From positions 62,001 through 126,000 of the forward strand of contig JADANN010000338.1 in the NCBI GenBank assembly GCA_018806985.1: a stretch of DNA of 64,000 nucleotides. Direction: 5' to 3'. The translations under genes and the position numbers were made by a program. Position 1 is the stretch's first letter. Each line of letters opens with the position of its first letter. Below are positions 10,001 to 20,400 of the stretch, one piece after another. The DNA comes from Angiostrongylus vasorum (Eukaryota > Nematoda > Chromadorea > Rhabditida > Metastrongylidae). The notes beneath the pieces are model-generated. The model saw only the letters and a list, made by a program, of their open reading frames with translations, had not been told where the DNA came from and ran no database searches.

Positions 10001-11841
10001 CCATTCTGAAAACCACAAAAGTTGCAAAGCGCTCTATCATAATAAGCCAGTTAAAGCTGAATGGTTAATACTTATTTAAAGCGGATCTAGCCAAATTTTA
10101 GAGATATGCTGAAAGAAGTACCTTTCCGTTGTCATTCCACGCCGAGACACACCACAGTTTCTGATCGATCTCCAAGAGATATCGCGTAGCCGAAAAATAT
10201 TCGAAAAAGTCAGCCGAAACATCAAGATCATCCTCCAATAAAATGACAGTGTTGTATCCAAGCACGTCGAACACATGCTCCAAAGCTAGTTTATAGTGCC
10301 TTGCAATATAGTAATACGTAGAATACCGACTGTGTACACTAGGTACAGTAATCCCTTCCTGTTGAGCACTTTTATGCTAAAAGTACTGAATAATTAACAC
10401 CGCTGTCAAAAAACGAAGATCGATACTAGACTAGATTCATATGACTGCAACCATAGGTGCAGGCAATGGCAATACTGCTTACTTGGACATTTGTATGGCA
10501 CGTCTTCACCGGTTGTGCGGGGCCCATCATGGTTTCCACTTTTCCGGAGTTTTACTGGTTTAGCCATTGTATTTCCCTGGAGTCTCGAGGTCAGCCAGGT
10601 CAAAGTCTGTACCAGGTCGTCACCACCACAGACAGTCGCCGCCTTCGTGGATTAGAGGGAGATTTTCCATCACACGACTAGTTTGGTACGAGGACGGTGG
10701 TGGATCCTGGTACTGACTTACTCTTAGTTAGGCTTCCTAATGGAAACGCCGGACTCCTTCTCAGCTTGGGAGACCCTGCTGCTGAGATGAATCCCCCTCG
10801 CTGTATATCGCACCCCCACACCCAAGAACACCTCCCAGCCACGAAGAGGAGGTAAACCGTTGGGAGGATTGACAACATAAATAATTGAAATACTAATATT
10901 CATTGCGAAGTATCACGGTAGTGATCAAACCAGTGATTACTTAAGTGCACTAGCATACCTTGATATAGTTAACCTTTTCACGAAAGCTGGCTACGGCGCG
11001 TTGTACAGCTACGTCATCACAGTCTTGACTAATTATAATAGGGAAAAGATCCTTCGATCGACGAAATCTGATTCGAACAAAATTACCGTTGTTGTTGTTT
11101 GCGTATGAAACCATTCATAAGCAAATTTTATAAAGAAAAGTTACAAATAGCACAGGTAAGTACAACACTTACGAAATCAATTTCTCAATAAGGCTAGTGA
11201 CGGCTGCTGGGCGATTACAAGCGAATACCTACAGAGTTGTTTTTTTTAAACATAACGTTCACTGTAAAAATCGTTGGAACCAAAAACGAAAGTATCGTTG
11301 GTAAGGATGGAAACATACGCTAAACTGTGAGCGAGATAAAATATAGAAGAATAAAATAGAAGAGAAGAAAGAGAAAAGAGGTAATGCGAAGAGAAGTCAC
11401 GAATGTAACCAACCACAACCGCTATCGGTTCTTGCCATTGACGACGATGAACTCCTCCAGACGAAGATTTATTAACCTTAAATAAAAAAGTCTTCATTGT
11501 AATAAATACCAATAACATTGAAGTTCTTCGTTTTTTTCTGTGCAAAGAAAACATGCAAACAAAACTTTGTTTAGACAGGAGATGTAAAATAATCAGACCA
11601 AAGACCTTTGTGAGAAGATGTCATTACTTAAACTCAGAACAACGTTTTTGAGCTTCCGGATTTCTTCTTGTTCATTTCGTGCTTGAATTTGCAAATTTTC
11701 AACAGCTAACGATAATTCGTCTGCCTTGATATTAACTGTCCTTTGTGGAACATCACGTTCAGCTAACGTAATGAACAGATATATCCATACAATCGCAGCT
11801 GTTCCAAGGAATATGAGAACATTGATCCTAGAATCTGCCAT
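7002..11841 (-). CDS. MGAT1: N-acetylglucosaminyltransferase I (GnT-I), 11 exons
   Basis: The enzyme transfers GlcNAc from UDP-GlcNAc to the alpha-1,3 arm of Man5GlcNAc2 in the medial Golgi and opens complex N-glycan synthesis. Exons by position: 11841-11599, 11476-11414, 11228-11173, 11067-10959, 10376-10122, 10005-9926, 9836-9758, 9688-9618, 8701-8498, 8352-8283, 7139-7002. The phases agree and give about 455 residues, close to the family's usual ~445. In order one sees a short cytoplasmic N-terminus, a signal-anchor ([17 protein letters not shown]), a charged stem, [29 protein letters not shown], the metal-binding EDD in [57 protein letters not shown] and a C-terminus with [11 protein letters not shown] and GYDKRWN. 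All but one junction are GT-AG. At 9758/9688 the GT lies one base off frame, and the 69 nt between are open. Large introns hold an RE-3 and a diverged FB element. C. elegans has three paralogues (gly-12/13/14); I cannot tell which this matches. Confidence 0.93.
7270..7497 (+). mobile_element. SINE-A copy in the last GnT-I intron
   Basis: The copy has a diverged head with CGTACGTTCGGTCCCG, the core GCAAATTGGTGCCAGACTTG, the AGGATAGCAGCACTG-type block and the body GAGATGCATTCAAACACCTC. It lies between the last exon (7139) and the penultimate exon. Confidence 0.75.
7899..7946 (-). other. Possible extra or alternative penultimate exon of GnT-I
   Basis: Between the conserved penultimate exon (8352-8283, ending in IMHDFK) and the last exon (starting AGVPRT) lies a 48-nt open stretch that reads [15 protein letters not shown]. 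It is bounded by a GTGGTTCAG acceptor and an AAG/GTTTCA donor, with phase 0 at both ends. Its sequence resembles the family's own segment at this point (FKxFA...DLK). It could be a cassette exon, a decayed duplicate or chance. With a mutually exclusive reading the phase would not fit the main donor at 8498. Confidence 0.3.
9095..9375. mobile_element. Diverged FB element in a GnT-I intron
   Basis: GAGATATTTGAAAAACTC on the left and GAGTTTTGCAATTATC with CATAATATCCTGCC and AGCAGTAAATA on the right are the FB terminal blocks. The centre is rearranged. It sits in the intron between exons 8701 and 9618. Confidence 0.6.
10476..10875 (-). mobile_element. RE-3 copy in a GnT-I intron
   Basis: In reverse orientation this matches the complete copies at 15971 and 34584. 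It has the block TGGTTTAGCCATTGTATTTC and the end AACCGTTGGGAGGA. It lies between exons 10376 and 10959, so it was tolerated in an intron. Confidence 0.8.
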
Positions 11842-11850
11842 GAGTCCTGG
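11842..11850 (-). promoter_or_regulatory. Probable trans-splice acceptor of the GnT-I gene
   Basis: Read on the minus strand, TAGTACCAG is followed by five bases and then the ATG at 11841. No upstream exon is visible. An acceptor this close to the start codon is the usual sign of spliced-leader addition in nematodes. The leader itself is not in the window, so this is an inference. Confidence 0.45.
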
Positions 11851-11854
11851 TACT

Positions 11855-12220
11855 ACAATACACTTCTTTAAACTGCCTTAGTTTTACGACTAGAAGACAC
11901 AACGCAGACTGCAGAAAAGGTCGAAAACAACAAAGTTGTTTGAGAAACCTTGTCAGGTTATGGTAATAGAGTTTATTTACTGTGTAATTACGTTAACAAC
12001 CTACTACGATTGCCCAGAAAGAAGACAAAAAGCACGTCAAATTCATCTCACTAATTCCTAACTAAATTCTCAAATCAATCCTCGTCAACCACTAATGCTT
12101 CGAAAATCTAGGCAACTGTTACATCAGTGACTTTCCAACAGAGGTGAAGACTACGTTTATTTACCAGATATTAAACTTCCTGCTAGGTATTACAGTTTTT
12201 TGTATAAGTGTTGTAAAAAT
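11855..12220. other. Upstream flank of GnT-I, nothing recognised
   Basis: AT-rich sequence between the GnT-I start and an RE-3 copy. It would hold the GnT-I promoter, but no element can be named. Confidence 0.4.
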
Positions 12221-12221
12221 C

Positions 12222-12608
12222 TCATCCTAACGGTTCACCGCCTCATCGTGGCTGCGAGGTGTTCTTGGGTGTAAGCTTGCGATGTACAGCGAGGCGACTC
12301 ACCCCTCAGCAAGGTCTCGCAAGTTGAGAAGCAGTCCGGCAATTCCACCAGCAAGCCCAGTCAAGAGGAAACCAATACCAGGATCCACCACCACCCTGGT
12401 ATCAAACTAGTCGCAATGTGGCAAATCTCCCTCTTATCCACAAGTGCGACAACAGCCTGTGGTGGTGATGACCTGTGGCAGACTTTGGCTAGGCTGACCT
12501 CGGGACTCCAGGGAACCAATGGCTAAACCGGCAAAATTTCAAAATGGAAACTTTGCTGTGCTGGGGATCGCACAACCAGTGAGGATGGGCCATCCAAGTG
12601 TCCAAGCA
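12222..12608 (+). mobile_element. RE-3 copy
   Basis: Opens CGGTTCACCGCCTCATCGTG and ends with a decayed heptamer tail (CCAAGTGTCCAAG). The internal blocks match the other RE-3 copies in order. Confidence 0.8.
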
Positions 12609-14014
12609 TTGTAAGAACTACTGAACTAATGGGGAACGATCACACTGCTCTGTCAATCACTAAGAAGATACATATTTGAAACGTTAATCAACCAAGAATA
12701 GGCACGGGTACCAGTATATTATCGTCTACTCTGCCGCCAATTTCAAGTTCTGTGTGGGAAACAAGGACCTGGTGGAAGTTTACTCCTAACTAAGCTAGGA
12801 GCCTTACATTCTACAGTGGACTTGAAACCACGACAAGAAATAAGATATGTGGAAAGAAAGCGTCAGTGCAGACTAGATACGAGAATAATGGCAAGGTTCG
12901 AAACTATTTAATGAAATATACGTCTACGCGAGCATGCAAAAATTGAGGGCTTCTAGTTACTCAATCTATTTGAACTGTAAGATGGTAATGTCTCCATTTT
13001 CTTTCGACATTTTCCTCAGAACCAATATGCAAATTGAATGACTAGAAAGTGTCACATACTGAAGAAAAAAAGTCAGGCTTTAACAAGAAGCCATCGTAAA
13101 AGTAAGGTTCTGTTTCCCAGTTTTGTATGACCGATCGATCATACACACGAAAATCTACAAATGCAGTTGTTACCGTACATATCAACGAACCTCAACATCG
13201 CAGCACCCTTAGGAGCCAGTCACTCATCACTTGTATGGATGGCGCAATCAATCTGAAACCGCGATTTCTAGATAAGTGTGATCAACCACTAAACAAGCTT
13301 ATTTCTTGCAAATGTACAATACGAATCAATTTTTAAGCTTGTCGACAATCAAGCTTCAAAGAAGAATCTGCGTGACTGAATCGTATGCTGTGGAATCTTC
13401 ACGAAGCAAGCATCGAGACAGTCAGCCTTTATTGACGGTAGATGAACAACCACAACGACACGTTAAGTTCAGGATGCTCGAGTCGTATAACATTCTTTTT
13501 AGCCATATGACACAACGGTGATATTATGGATTCGATGTGTGTTCCTCTTATGATAAAGGGTTAGACTTCTTTGAAGCTACCTGAAAAAACTACCTTAGCT
13601 GAACTGAAGACGTGGTGAAATGTCTCCTTTATTAGCGTAATACAAACAACTAGACAAGAAATATGATGTCACTCTAAGGCAATATGAAGTGACGAGCCTC
13701 AGAATTCTAAACCCAGCCCAAATAAGACTCATACAACGAAACCCAATGAAATATGAGTGTTTGTCCCACCTCACAGCCTAAGAGTAACGCGAAGCGACAA
13801 ATGATTAAGGTAAAGCGTAAAGCAAACGCAATGATATCTCGATTCACGTTAACTTCCCTTTCCCAGAATACTATGCAAGTAGTTCTTCGAAACGTTTCTA
13901 AGCTTCGAAGCAACATGACCATACGTTTTAAAACCTAGATAACGATACAGCTATTGTGAATGGTTAGAAGACATTCTATAACCGAAGGATAATGTACTGG
14001 TACTATACTGGACA
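12609..14014. other. No supported gene
   Basis: Short frames at 13127-13521 (plus) and 13707-13922 (minus, hydrophobic) have no splice context or recognisable motif. I leave them unassigned. Confidence 0.35.
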
Positions 14015-14688
14015 CTCCTCCCAATGGTTTACCGCCTCATTGTGGCTGGAAGGTGCGCCTGGGTGCCGAGCTACAATGTACAGCGGAGCATCCATACCCC
14101 TAGCAAGGTCCCCCCAAACTGAGGAGTCCGGCGTCTCTATCAGGATGCCCAGCTAAGAATAAACCAATACAAGGATCTACCACTGTCCTGTTATCACACT
14201 AGTCGCATGGTGGCAAATCTTCCTCTGATCCACAAGCACGGTGACTGCCTGTGGTGGTGAAGATCTAGTGCAGAATTTGGCCTGGCTCACTTCGGGACTC
14301 CGGGGAACCACATTGGTTAAAGGATAAAAAAGATGAAGCTCTCGTCGTTGATCATTCCTTGAGGGATGTTGCGACTTCGTTAAGCATCGTTTGGAGGTGA
14401 CTGAATGCATATTTGGCCTTTACAATGACTCGTAGTGGCCTACCGATGTATCGAGGCAATGCTGCTATCCTCCCAGACGAGTCTGGTACCAATGTGCCGA
14501 CCCCGTAGAGACGGGAAGGCTTGGTAGGCCATGGGAGCGGGGATCGATTCCACGTATGTGTTGCAGTGTGCCTCCGACCACTGCGCCACACACGCCCTCA
14601 CAGTTAGACCAGAAAAACTCCAAAAAATGGAGATTATGCTGCGGATCGCACGACCAGTGAGGTCGACCCGTCCACGCACTCAAGTAAG
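14015..14688 (+). mobile_element. RE-3 copy split by a SINE-A
   Basis: The first part (14015-14320) runs from CTCCTCCCAATGGTTTACCG to ACCACATTGGTTAA. The element resumes at about 14601 with the expected AATGGAGATTATGCTG block and ends TCAAGTAAGG. The gap is filled by a reverse SINE-A, so RE-3 is the older insertion. Confidence 0.8.
14321..14600 (-). mobile_element. SINE-A copy nested in RE-3
   Basis: The minus-strand head carries TGGCGCAGTGGTCGGAGGC and a B-box GGGTT/ATCGATTCC-type match near 14545. The core and body are complete. The 3' end reads GAGAGCTTCATCTTTTTT-like on the minus strand. Confidence 0.8.
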
Positions 14689-14879
14689 GAAACGACAAGG
14701 AAACTGAACAGTATGAGCTGAAAGAAATACAAATAAGGAATTGTACCAGAGATTGTTGAACGGTTAATATCAACAAAAATGGCAGACTGAACTCAGAACA
14801 CGTCAGAAACATTCCATATCGTTAAGGGGGGACCTATGACGGAATGGTAATAACAACATTTGTCTACAACAAATGATTT

Positions 14880-15275
14880 CCAGTTACTATGTAGTGAAAC
14901 AACTATTTTTTCATTTGCCCCCTCTTCACGTCCACTGTGCGTATCCCAGCACTCCTCACATTCAATCCGTTCCCTCGCATCCATTGTCCACGAAGATCTT
15001 CCAATTTTTACACGTGGCTTCGCTTGCTGCTTGAGGACTTCCATTTCATCTTGAATGTCGCAGAATGCTGCTCGAGCAATTCTCCCTGGAGCGCTGAGAT
15101 AACCGGGCTGGAGCGTTCTCAGTTGGATTGCAGAGAGCGATTTTTTTTTCCCAGACAAGTCCGGTACCAATTTCCCCACCCCAGAAGGATGAGAGGCTTG
15201 GTTGGCTCGGTGCGGAATCGAACTAGCACTATGATCGTGATGACGGGCATCACTACCACTGTGCTATCTGCCTTT
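14880..15275 (-). mobile_element. SINE-B copy, near full length
   Basis: The minus-strand head shows the A-box TAGCACAGTGG and the B-box GTTCGATTCC. The core follows (AAATTGGTACCGGACTTGTC), then the SINE-B body with GACATTCAAGATGAAATGGA and CGCACAGTGGACGTGAAGAG. Minus-strand open frames inside are not conserved as protein. Confidence 0.85.
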
Positions 15276-15289
15276 ATAAAATAACTATA

Positions 15290-15955
15290 GAGTAACGAAA
15301 AGAAAAGGAAACACATTCAGAAGAAGAAACTCATTACTGGCAAAGACAATCTACATAGCAAGTAATCCAACATCGTCATTATTGCCCAAACAGCTGGTCG
15401 GCCTATCCTTACATGAGTTCAAAGCCATGAACACCATTAAGGACACCAGAAAGGTTAAAGTATCGAATTAACAACGTACTTTACTTCCTTAACTTGTTTT
15501 CGCATAGAATGTAACTAAATCAAATCTTACTTTACAATAAGGCGCTACCAGTAGTTGCCATAAACTATACCGGTTTCATGGAATGTACGAGTTTTCATGG
15601 AAGGCGTTCCGAACGTGTGGTCCCGCCACGAGAAGTCTCCTTGCGAAAATTCCCAAATTTCATTTCCCAGCTTCTCGTTCTTCACAGTTCTTCACTTCTT
15701 ATCTGTTGTTCATTTCCTGTGTTATTCTGTCTCTGCATTATAATTCAAGTAAGTAGTAGTTTAAGTGCTACAACTTAGAAATACTTTACTGCCTGTATTT
15801 CGAGGGGCCGTGTCGATTTCATGCGTGGGTCGGTTTTTTGCCATGATGCGTCACCGTCGCATGTTGTTAATACATAAATTCTAATATCGCTATTAGGAAA
15901 TAGTTTCTGCCAAGACGTTAAGATGACTTCGAAGCAAGTATTGGTATTTTTTTAT
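15290..15955. other. No gene seen
   Basis: Pyrimidine-rich stretches around 15640-15780, no splice-bounded open frame and no repeat family recognised. Confidence 0.4.
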
Positions 15956-15970
15956 ACTTATGAGCCCATT

Positions 15971-16351
15971 CCTCCCAATGGTTTACCGCCTCATCGTGGC
16001 TAGGAGGTGTTCCTGGGTGTCGGACTGCGATGTGCAACGAGGGGATTCGTCTCCCCGGCAGGTCTCTCGAGCTGAAAAGGAGTTCGGCGATTCCATGAGG
16101 AAGCCTAGCTAAGAGTAAACCAATGCCAGAATTCACCACTGTCCTGGTATCAAAGTCGCATGATGGTAAATCTCCCTCTGATACACAAAGGCTGCGACTG
16201 CCTGCCGTGGTGACGACCTGGGGGCAGACTTTTGGCCAGGCTGCCCTCGGGATTCCAGGGAACCACAACGGCTTAACCAGTAAATCTCCGAGAAATGGTG
16301 ATTATGCTGGGGCCCGCACAACGGGTGGTGACGGGCCGTTCAAGTATCAGG
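15971..16351 (+). mobile_element. RE-3 copy, complete, with 12-bp target duplication
   Basis: It is flanked by TATGAGCCCATT at 15959-15970 and again at 16352-16363. The 5' end is CCTCCCAATGGTTTACCGCC and the 3' end is CCGTTCAAGTATCAGG. A perfect 12-bp duplication of this length points to target-primed retroposition. Near the 5' end TGGCTAGGAGG and GGGATTCGTCTCC resemble pol III A and B boxes. Confidence 0.9.
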
Positions 16352-16679
16352 TATGAGCCCATTTACCCTTAGTAGTTTCATAGCATTCTGGCCGCTCACG
16401 TTCACTGTTCTTTGTACACTCTAGTTTTCCTATTTTTTTCCTCTTCTTATTTTACATGACCCTTAACCACTCCCATTGCTTGCATTCATCGTCAACGACG
16501 GTCTTTGAAGTTTTTTGTTTGGCTGCTGCTTTCGTCTTCGTTAGAAATGTCGTTAAATGCAGGTCGACTTGATTCTCTACTCTACCGAATATTTTCCACA
16601 TCAGCCGAAGAGGGGAATGAAGAACGTTAACAATTAAACATTTTTTTCATTTTTTTACACGATCCGTCGGCACATCTGT

Positions 16680-16975
16680 TGTGAGGCACCCGGCACTTCT
16701 TGCATTCGATTCGTTTTCTTCGCGTTCATCGTCCGGAATGGTCTTCGAACATTTCGCATTTTTGTTTCAGCTGTTAGTTGAGGATGTCGCCTTCCTTATG
16801 AATGTCGTAGAATTCTGGTCGAATCAGTTCTGCTTGAAATGTTGGAGATATAGAGGAGAGATAATCCGGGCTAAGGAGTTCCTACTTGCACTAGAGAAGA
16901 GTGTTGGGGCGCAGATCGAACCAGTGCCTTTGCTTTCTGACCATCGGCATTACTAACAGTTGTGCTATACCCGCT
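16680..16975 (-). mobile_element. SINE-B copy
   Basis: The minus-strand head near 16970 has TATAGCACAACTGTTAGTAA and a GGTTCGATC B-box. The body with GAATTCTACGACATTCAT follows. Confidence 0.7.
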
Positions 16976-17431
16976 TCACTTGTTAATAACAAAAAGTTCT
17001 CTTATTAGGATTTCCTTTTGCGCTTAATATAAATCCGTCTAGAGTTGGGTTGTCGAACTTTTTCAGAATATCTTGGATTGTGTGTCATCTGTGCATTCCA
17101 TTCCACATATAGGGAAATAGAACTTTCCTCAAATAGATCAATTTTCAGAAAGAAAATGAAGAAGGTAAGCGTCGCTTGGGAATTATGTTGGTGTACGCGT
17201 GATTTCTGGGAAAGAAAGAGCATTCAGAACCAACTATAATGCTATGTGGAAGCTCATTTCCTATAGACTAGGTGTTTTCTGTGTGTCTTTGTTGTTGTTG
17301 CAACATTCTGGAGAAATAATTGTGGGATTTGTAGCCTCCTGTGAACATGAATGATTGTTCTTCGTTATTATTGCCGGAACTTATCGCAATCTTTCGTAAT
17401 GCATGAAGTCTTCGTTTAAAAATATTTTCAC

Positions 17432-17441
17432 TGTTTTTCAG
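17432..17441 (+). promoter_or_regulatory. Probable spliced-leader trans-splice site of the La gene
   Basis: TGTTTTTCAG ends directly at the ATG at 17442, leaving no 5' untranslated bases. A consensus acceptor abutting the start codon is typical of SL1 trans-splicing. A missed upstream cis exon cannot be fully excluded. Confidence 0.65.
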
Positions 17442-20400
17442 ATGGCAGAAACAGAGAACGTCGCTCATCAGAACAACGCCGATAACGTCGATGAGAAGAT
17501 TGTGAGGCAACTTGAGGTATTCTTATTGATAATTAATTGTCATGAATGATTATAACTACGAATGAAAGTTAATCATTAACTATTGTTAATTGCTACTAAT
17601 TAATGTTGTACTAAGTAAGCTACGAGCCACTACGCCGCCGTTGAAGAACGATTGTGATGTTTTTTTTTGCTAAAAATAGACATCAAGGATTGTTTTGAAA
17701 GTGCTCTGCAGTTGACGGCGGTCTCTGTTTGGTAGTATATTTTGGTTTCTTTTATTCTTTACTTTTTTTAGTACTACTTTGGAAACATAAATCTTCCGAG
17801 GGATAAATTTCTGCAAGATACTATAAGGAACAATGAAGGATGTGAGTAGCACCCGTTCCTTTGTGTTCTTGATGTTCTTCTTCTTCTTTCTTCGTTATGT
17901 TATTCTTCGTGAAAATCATGAAGAGCTCGTTTACAGTTCAGTTTTTTAGGGGCTCCAATAAAAACATTGCTCACTTTTAATCGTCTTGCTGCTATAACCA
18001 CTGATGTGGACATAGTATCCAATGCAGTCAAGGTGTACTTATATTTTGCATCTACGTTTTTTTAAAATTACATATAGATGGTATTGCAGTCCATATCTTT
18101 CAGGGATCTCATTCCGAAATTATTTGCTTATCAGAGGACGGCCTGAAGATTTGTCGTAACACAAATAATCCGCTGCCGGAAAACTCCCTGGAGTATTGGC
18201 AGAAAATCAAGCACTGCACTGTCTACATGGTACGTTTCACCTGTTTTATTTGGAATTGATTAAATCGATTGGGACTACAGCAAAATCCAGCCCTGGTGTT
18301 GTGTACTGGAATGCCAAAAATTTATGAAGGTCTTGAGAACATGAAAGAGAAACCCTTCTTTTTCTTCTAAAAATTGAGGTTCACATCTGTAGTTGTAAGT
18401 GCTGATCTGGAACAACAACAAATTAGAAAATACCTACTATTGTTATTAAATAGTGAAACCTCATACCAAAAAGTGTTATGGCCGTTATGTGGAAATATTA
18501 GGTTATTTAATATTATGCTCTTACTGATGAACTTTTGTCTTACCACGAAAATGAACACTAGTTGCGCACCATTAATCGCGCGTATAATCACGAGGCGCGC
18601 GTAGCACAGTGGTCGAAGACGCCCTGCAATACACATGGGTTCGATTCCCGCGCACAAGGGCCACCAATTCTTCGATCCCTCCGAGGTCGGCAAATTGGTA
18701 CAAGACTTGTCTGTGAGGATAGCAGCACTGGCGCGATACAATAGCAGGCCACTACGAGTCGTTTCGTTGTAAAGACCAGATGTGCATTCATTTATCTCCA
18801 ACGATGTTTGGTGAGGTCATATGCATGGCGCGTCCCTCAGGGGGTAGATCAACGCTGAGAGCTTTATCTTCTTTTAATCGCGCATGTATCCATTAGGCTT
18901 AGAGTTTTCTGGGTGGAACGTTCTTCATTTACTGAATTTCTGAAGTACTTTTACTACTGCTGTTCACAAATTGTTGCATTAAGCGACCTCATATTGTTGA
19001 AGGTTTATTCAGAATGGAAAGAAAGAAGGTGAATAAGAGTGGTTAAGAAACATTCGTTTTAGTATTATGAAATCTATTATTGCTACGGTTCCATCTTTGT
19101 AGTACACTCCTACTAGCTTAGAATTACTTACCTGCTTGGTACTTAAATGGGCCGTGCTCACTGGTTGTGCGGACCCCCAGCATAACCTCCATTTTCCGGA
19201 GATTTGCTTGTTAAGCTATTGCGGTTCCCTGGAATTCCGAGGTCAGCCTGGCCAAAGGCTGCTCCAGAGCTTAGAATTACCAGTTAAAAAACAGAGAACA
19301 AAACAACGAAGATGTTAGAAAACAAAAGCAGATCACCTGTTACTCCTTAGTCATTTACATTCAGAAAGGTTTCGAACAGAGTACTTCGCTCGATGAGATC
19401 ATGGATTATGCTAAGAAGTATGGAAATGTTGAGAATATATTAATGCGACGCACAAAGCCGCACCGTGTTTTTAAGGTTGCTGGTTTTTTTGCCGATTTTC
19501 TGAACATTTGTTGTCCTGTGTACTTGTTGACATAACCAATCTTTCGTTTTTGTTTTCGTTTCAGGGATCTGTTTTTGTTACCTATAAAACACGCGCTGAA
19601 GCTGAAGCAGCACAAAAAGACGACGCCAAGTTTGGTGAGATCCAGCTTACAAAGATGATGCAGGACGATTATTGGACCATGAAAAGCCAAGAGACCAAGG
19701 TTTGTTATTATATACAAACTTTGTGTGGAATGTTTGTTGTGGGATAGTTGGGCAACGTGCAGCGCGTGTACGGCTCTTATTTTCGAAGCAGTGTTTTACT
19801 TTTTACCAGTCACCTATTTAAACTAATGCTATAAATCATCGAGCAGTGGGAATTTGATGGAGCGACATTCGTGGGTAGCCATATGAATTGTGCCAAGGCT
19901 GCTGAATGCTGAACTATATTAGAGTCATTTGAATTGCATATTTGTTGAAGATAACCAAGAACTGTCTCCTGTGTATTTCCCAACTAATTGGCCGTTTACT
20001 TGTAATCGTTTGGCAAAATAACAGGATACAACCGCTTACATGGTTTCGTGCCATGTAGCGCGTATAGCGGCATGGGTAAAGGTGCCCCACTACCATTGTT
20101 TCGATCGTGTGCCCTAGGCAAACCATAACATTCGGGGTTGGAAAACTGCTATCAGGCTTGTTTGGGAAAGAAGAACACTAAATTATTACATCGGTAAAGC
20201 CATTGTATTCGTAAAGGATTGGTTAAAGTCGAGCATCGTATTCTTTGTCATTTTAACCTCATCGGTATTATTACCAATAGCGGTAACCTAACAATTAACA
20301 ATGGTCGCAGAATTGTAATAGTAACAGCACTAGTAGCCACAATAGTGCGTGGTTTGTACCACCTATCCTTTGACGGCTTAGCACCTTGTATCACTTCTAG

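Noticed and set aside
14465..15179. Minus-strand frames of 79-128 codons
   Set aside because: They lie inside the SINE-A and SINE-B copies and are not conserved between copies.
18586..18680. A functional tRNA gene
   Set aside because: The A and B boxes are present but the acceptor stem and anticodon arm do not pair; this is the head of a SINE. No intact tRNA gene was found in the window.
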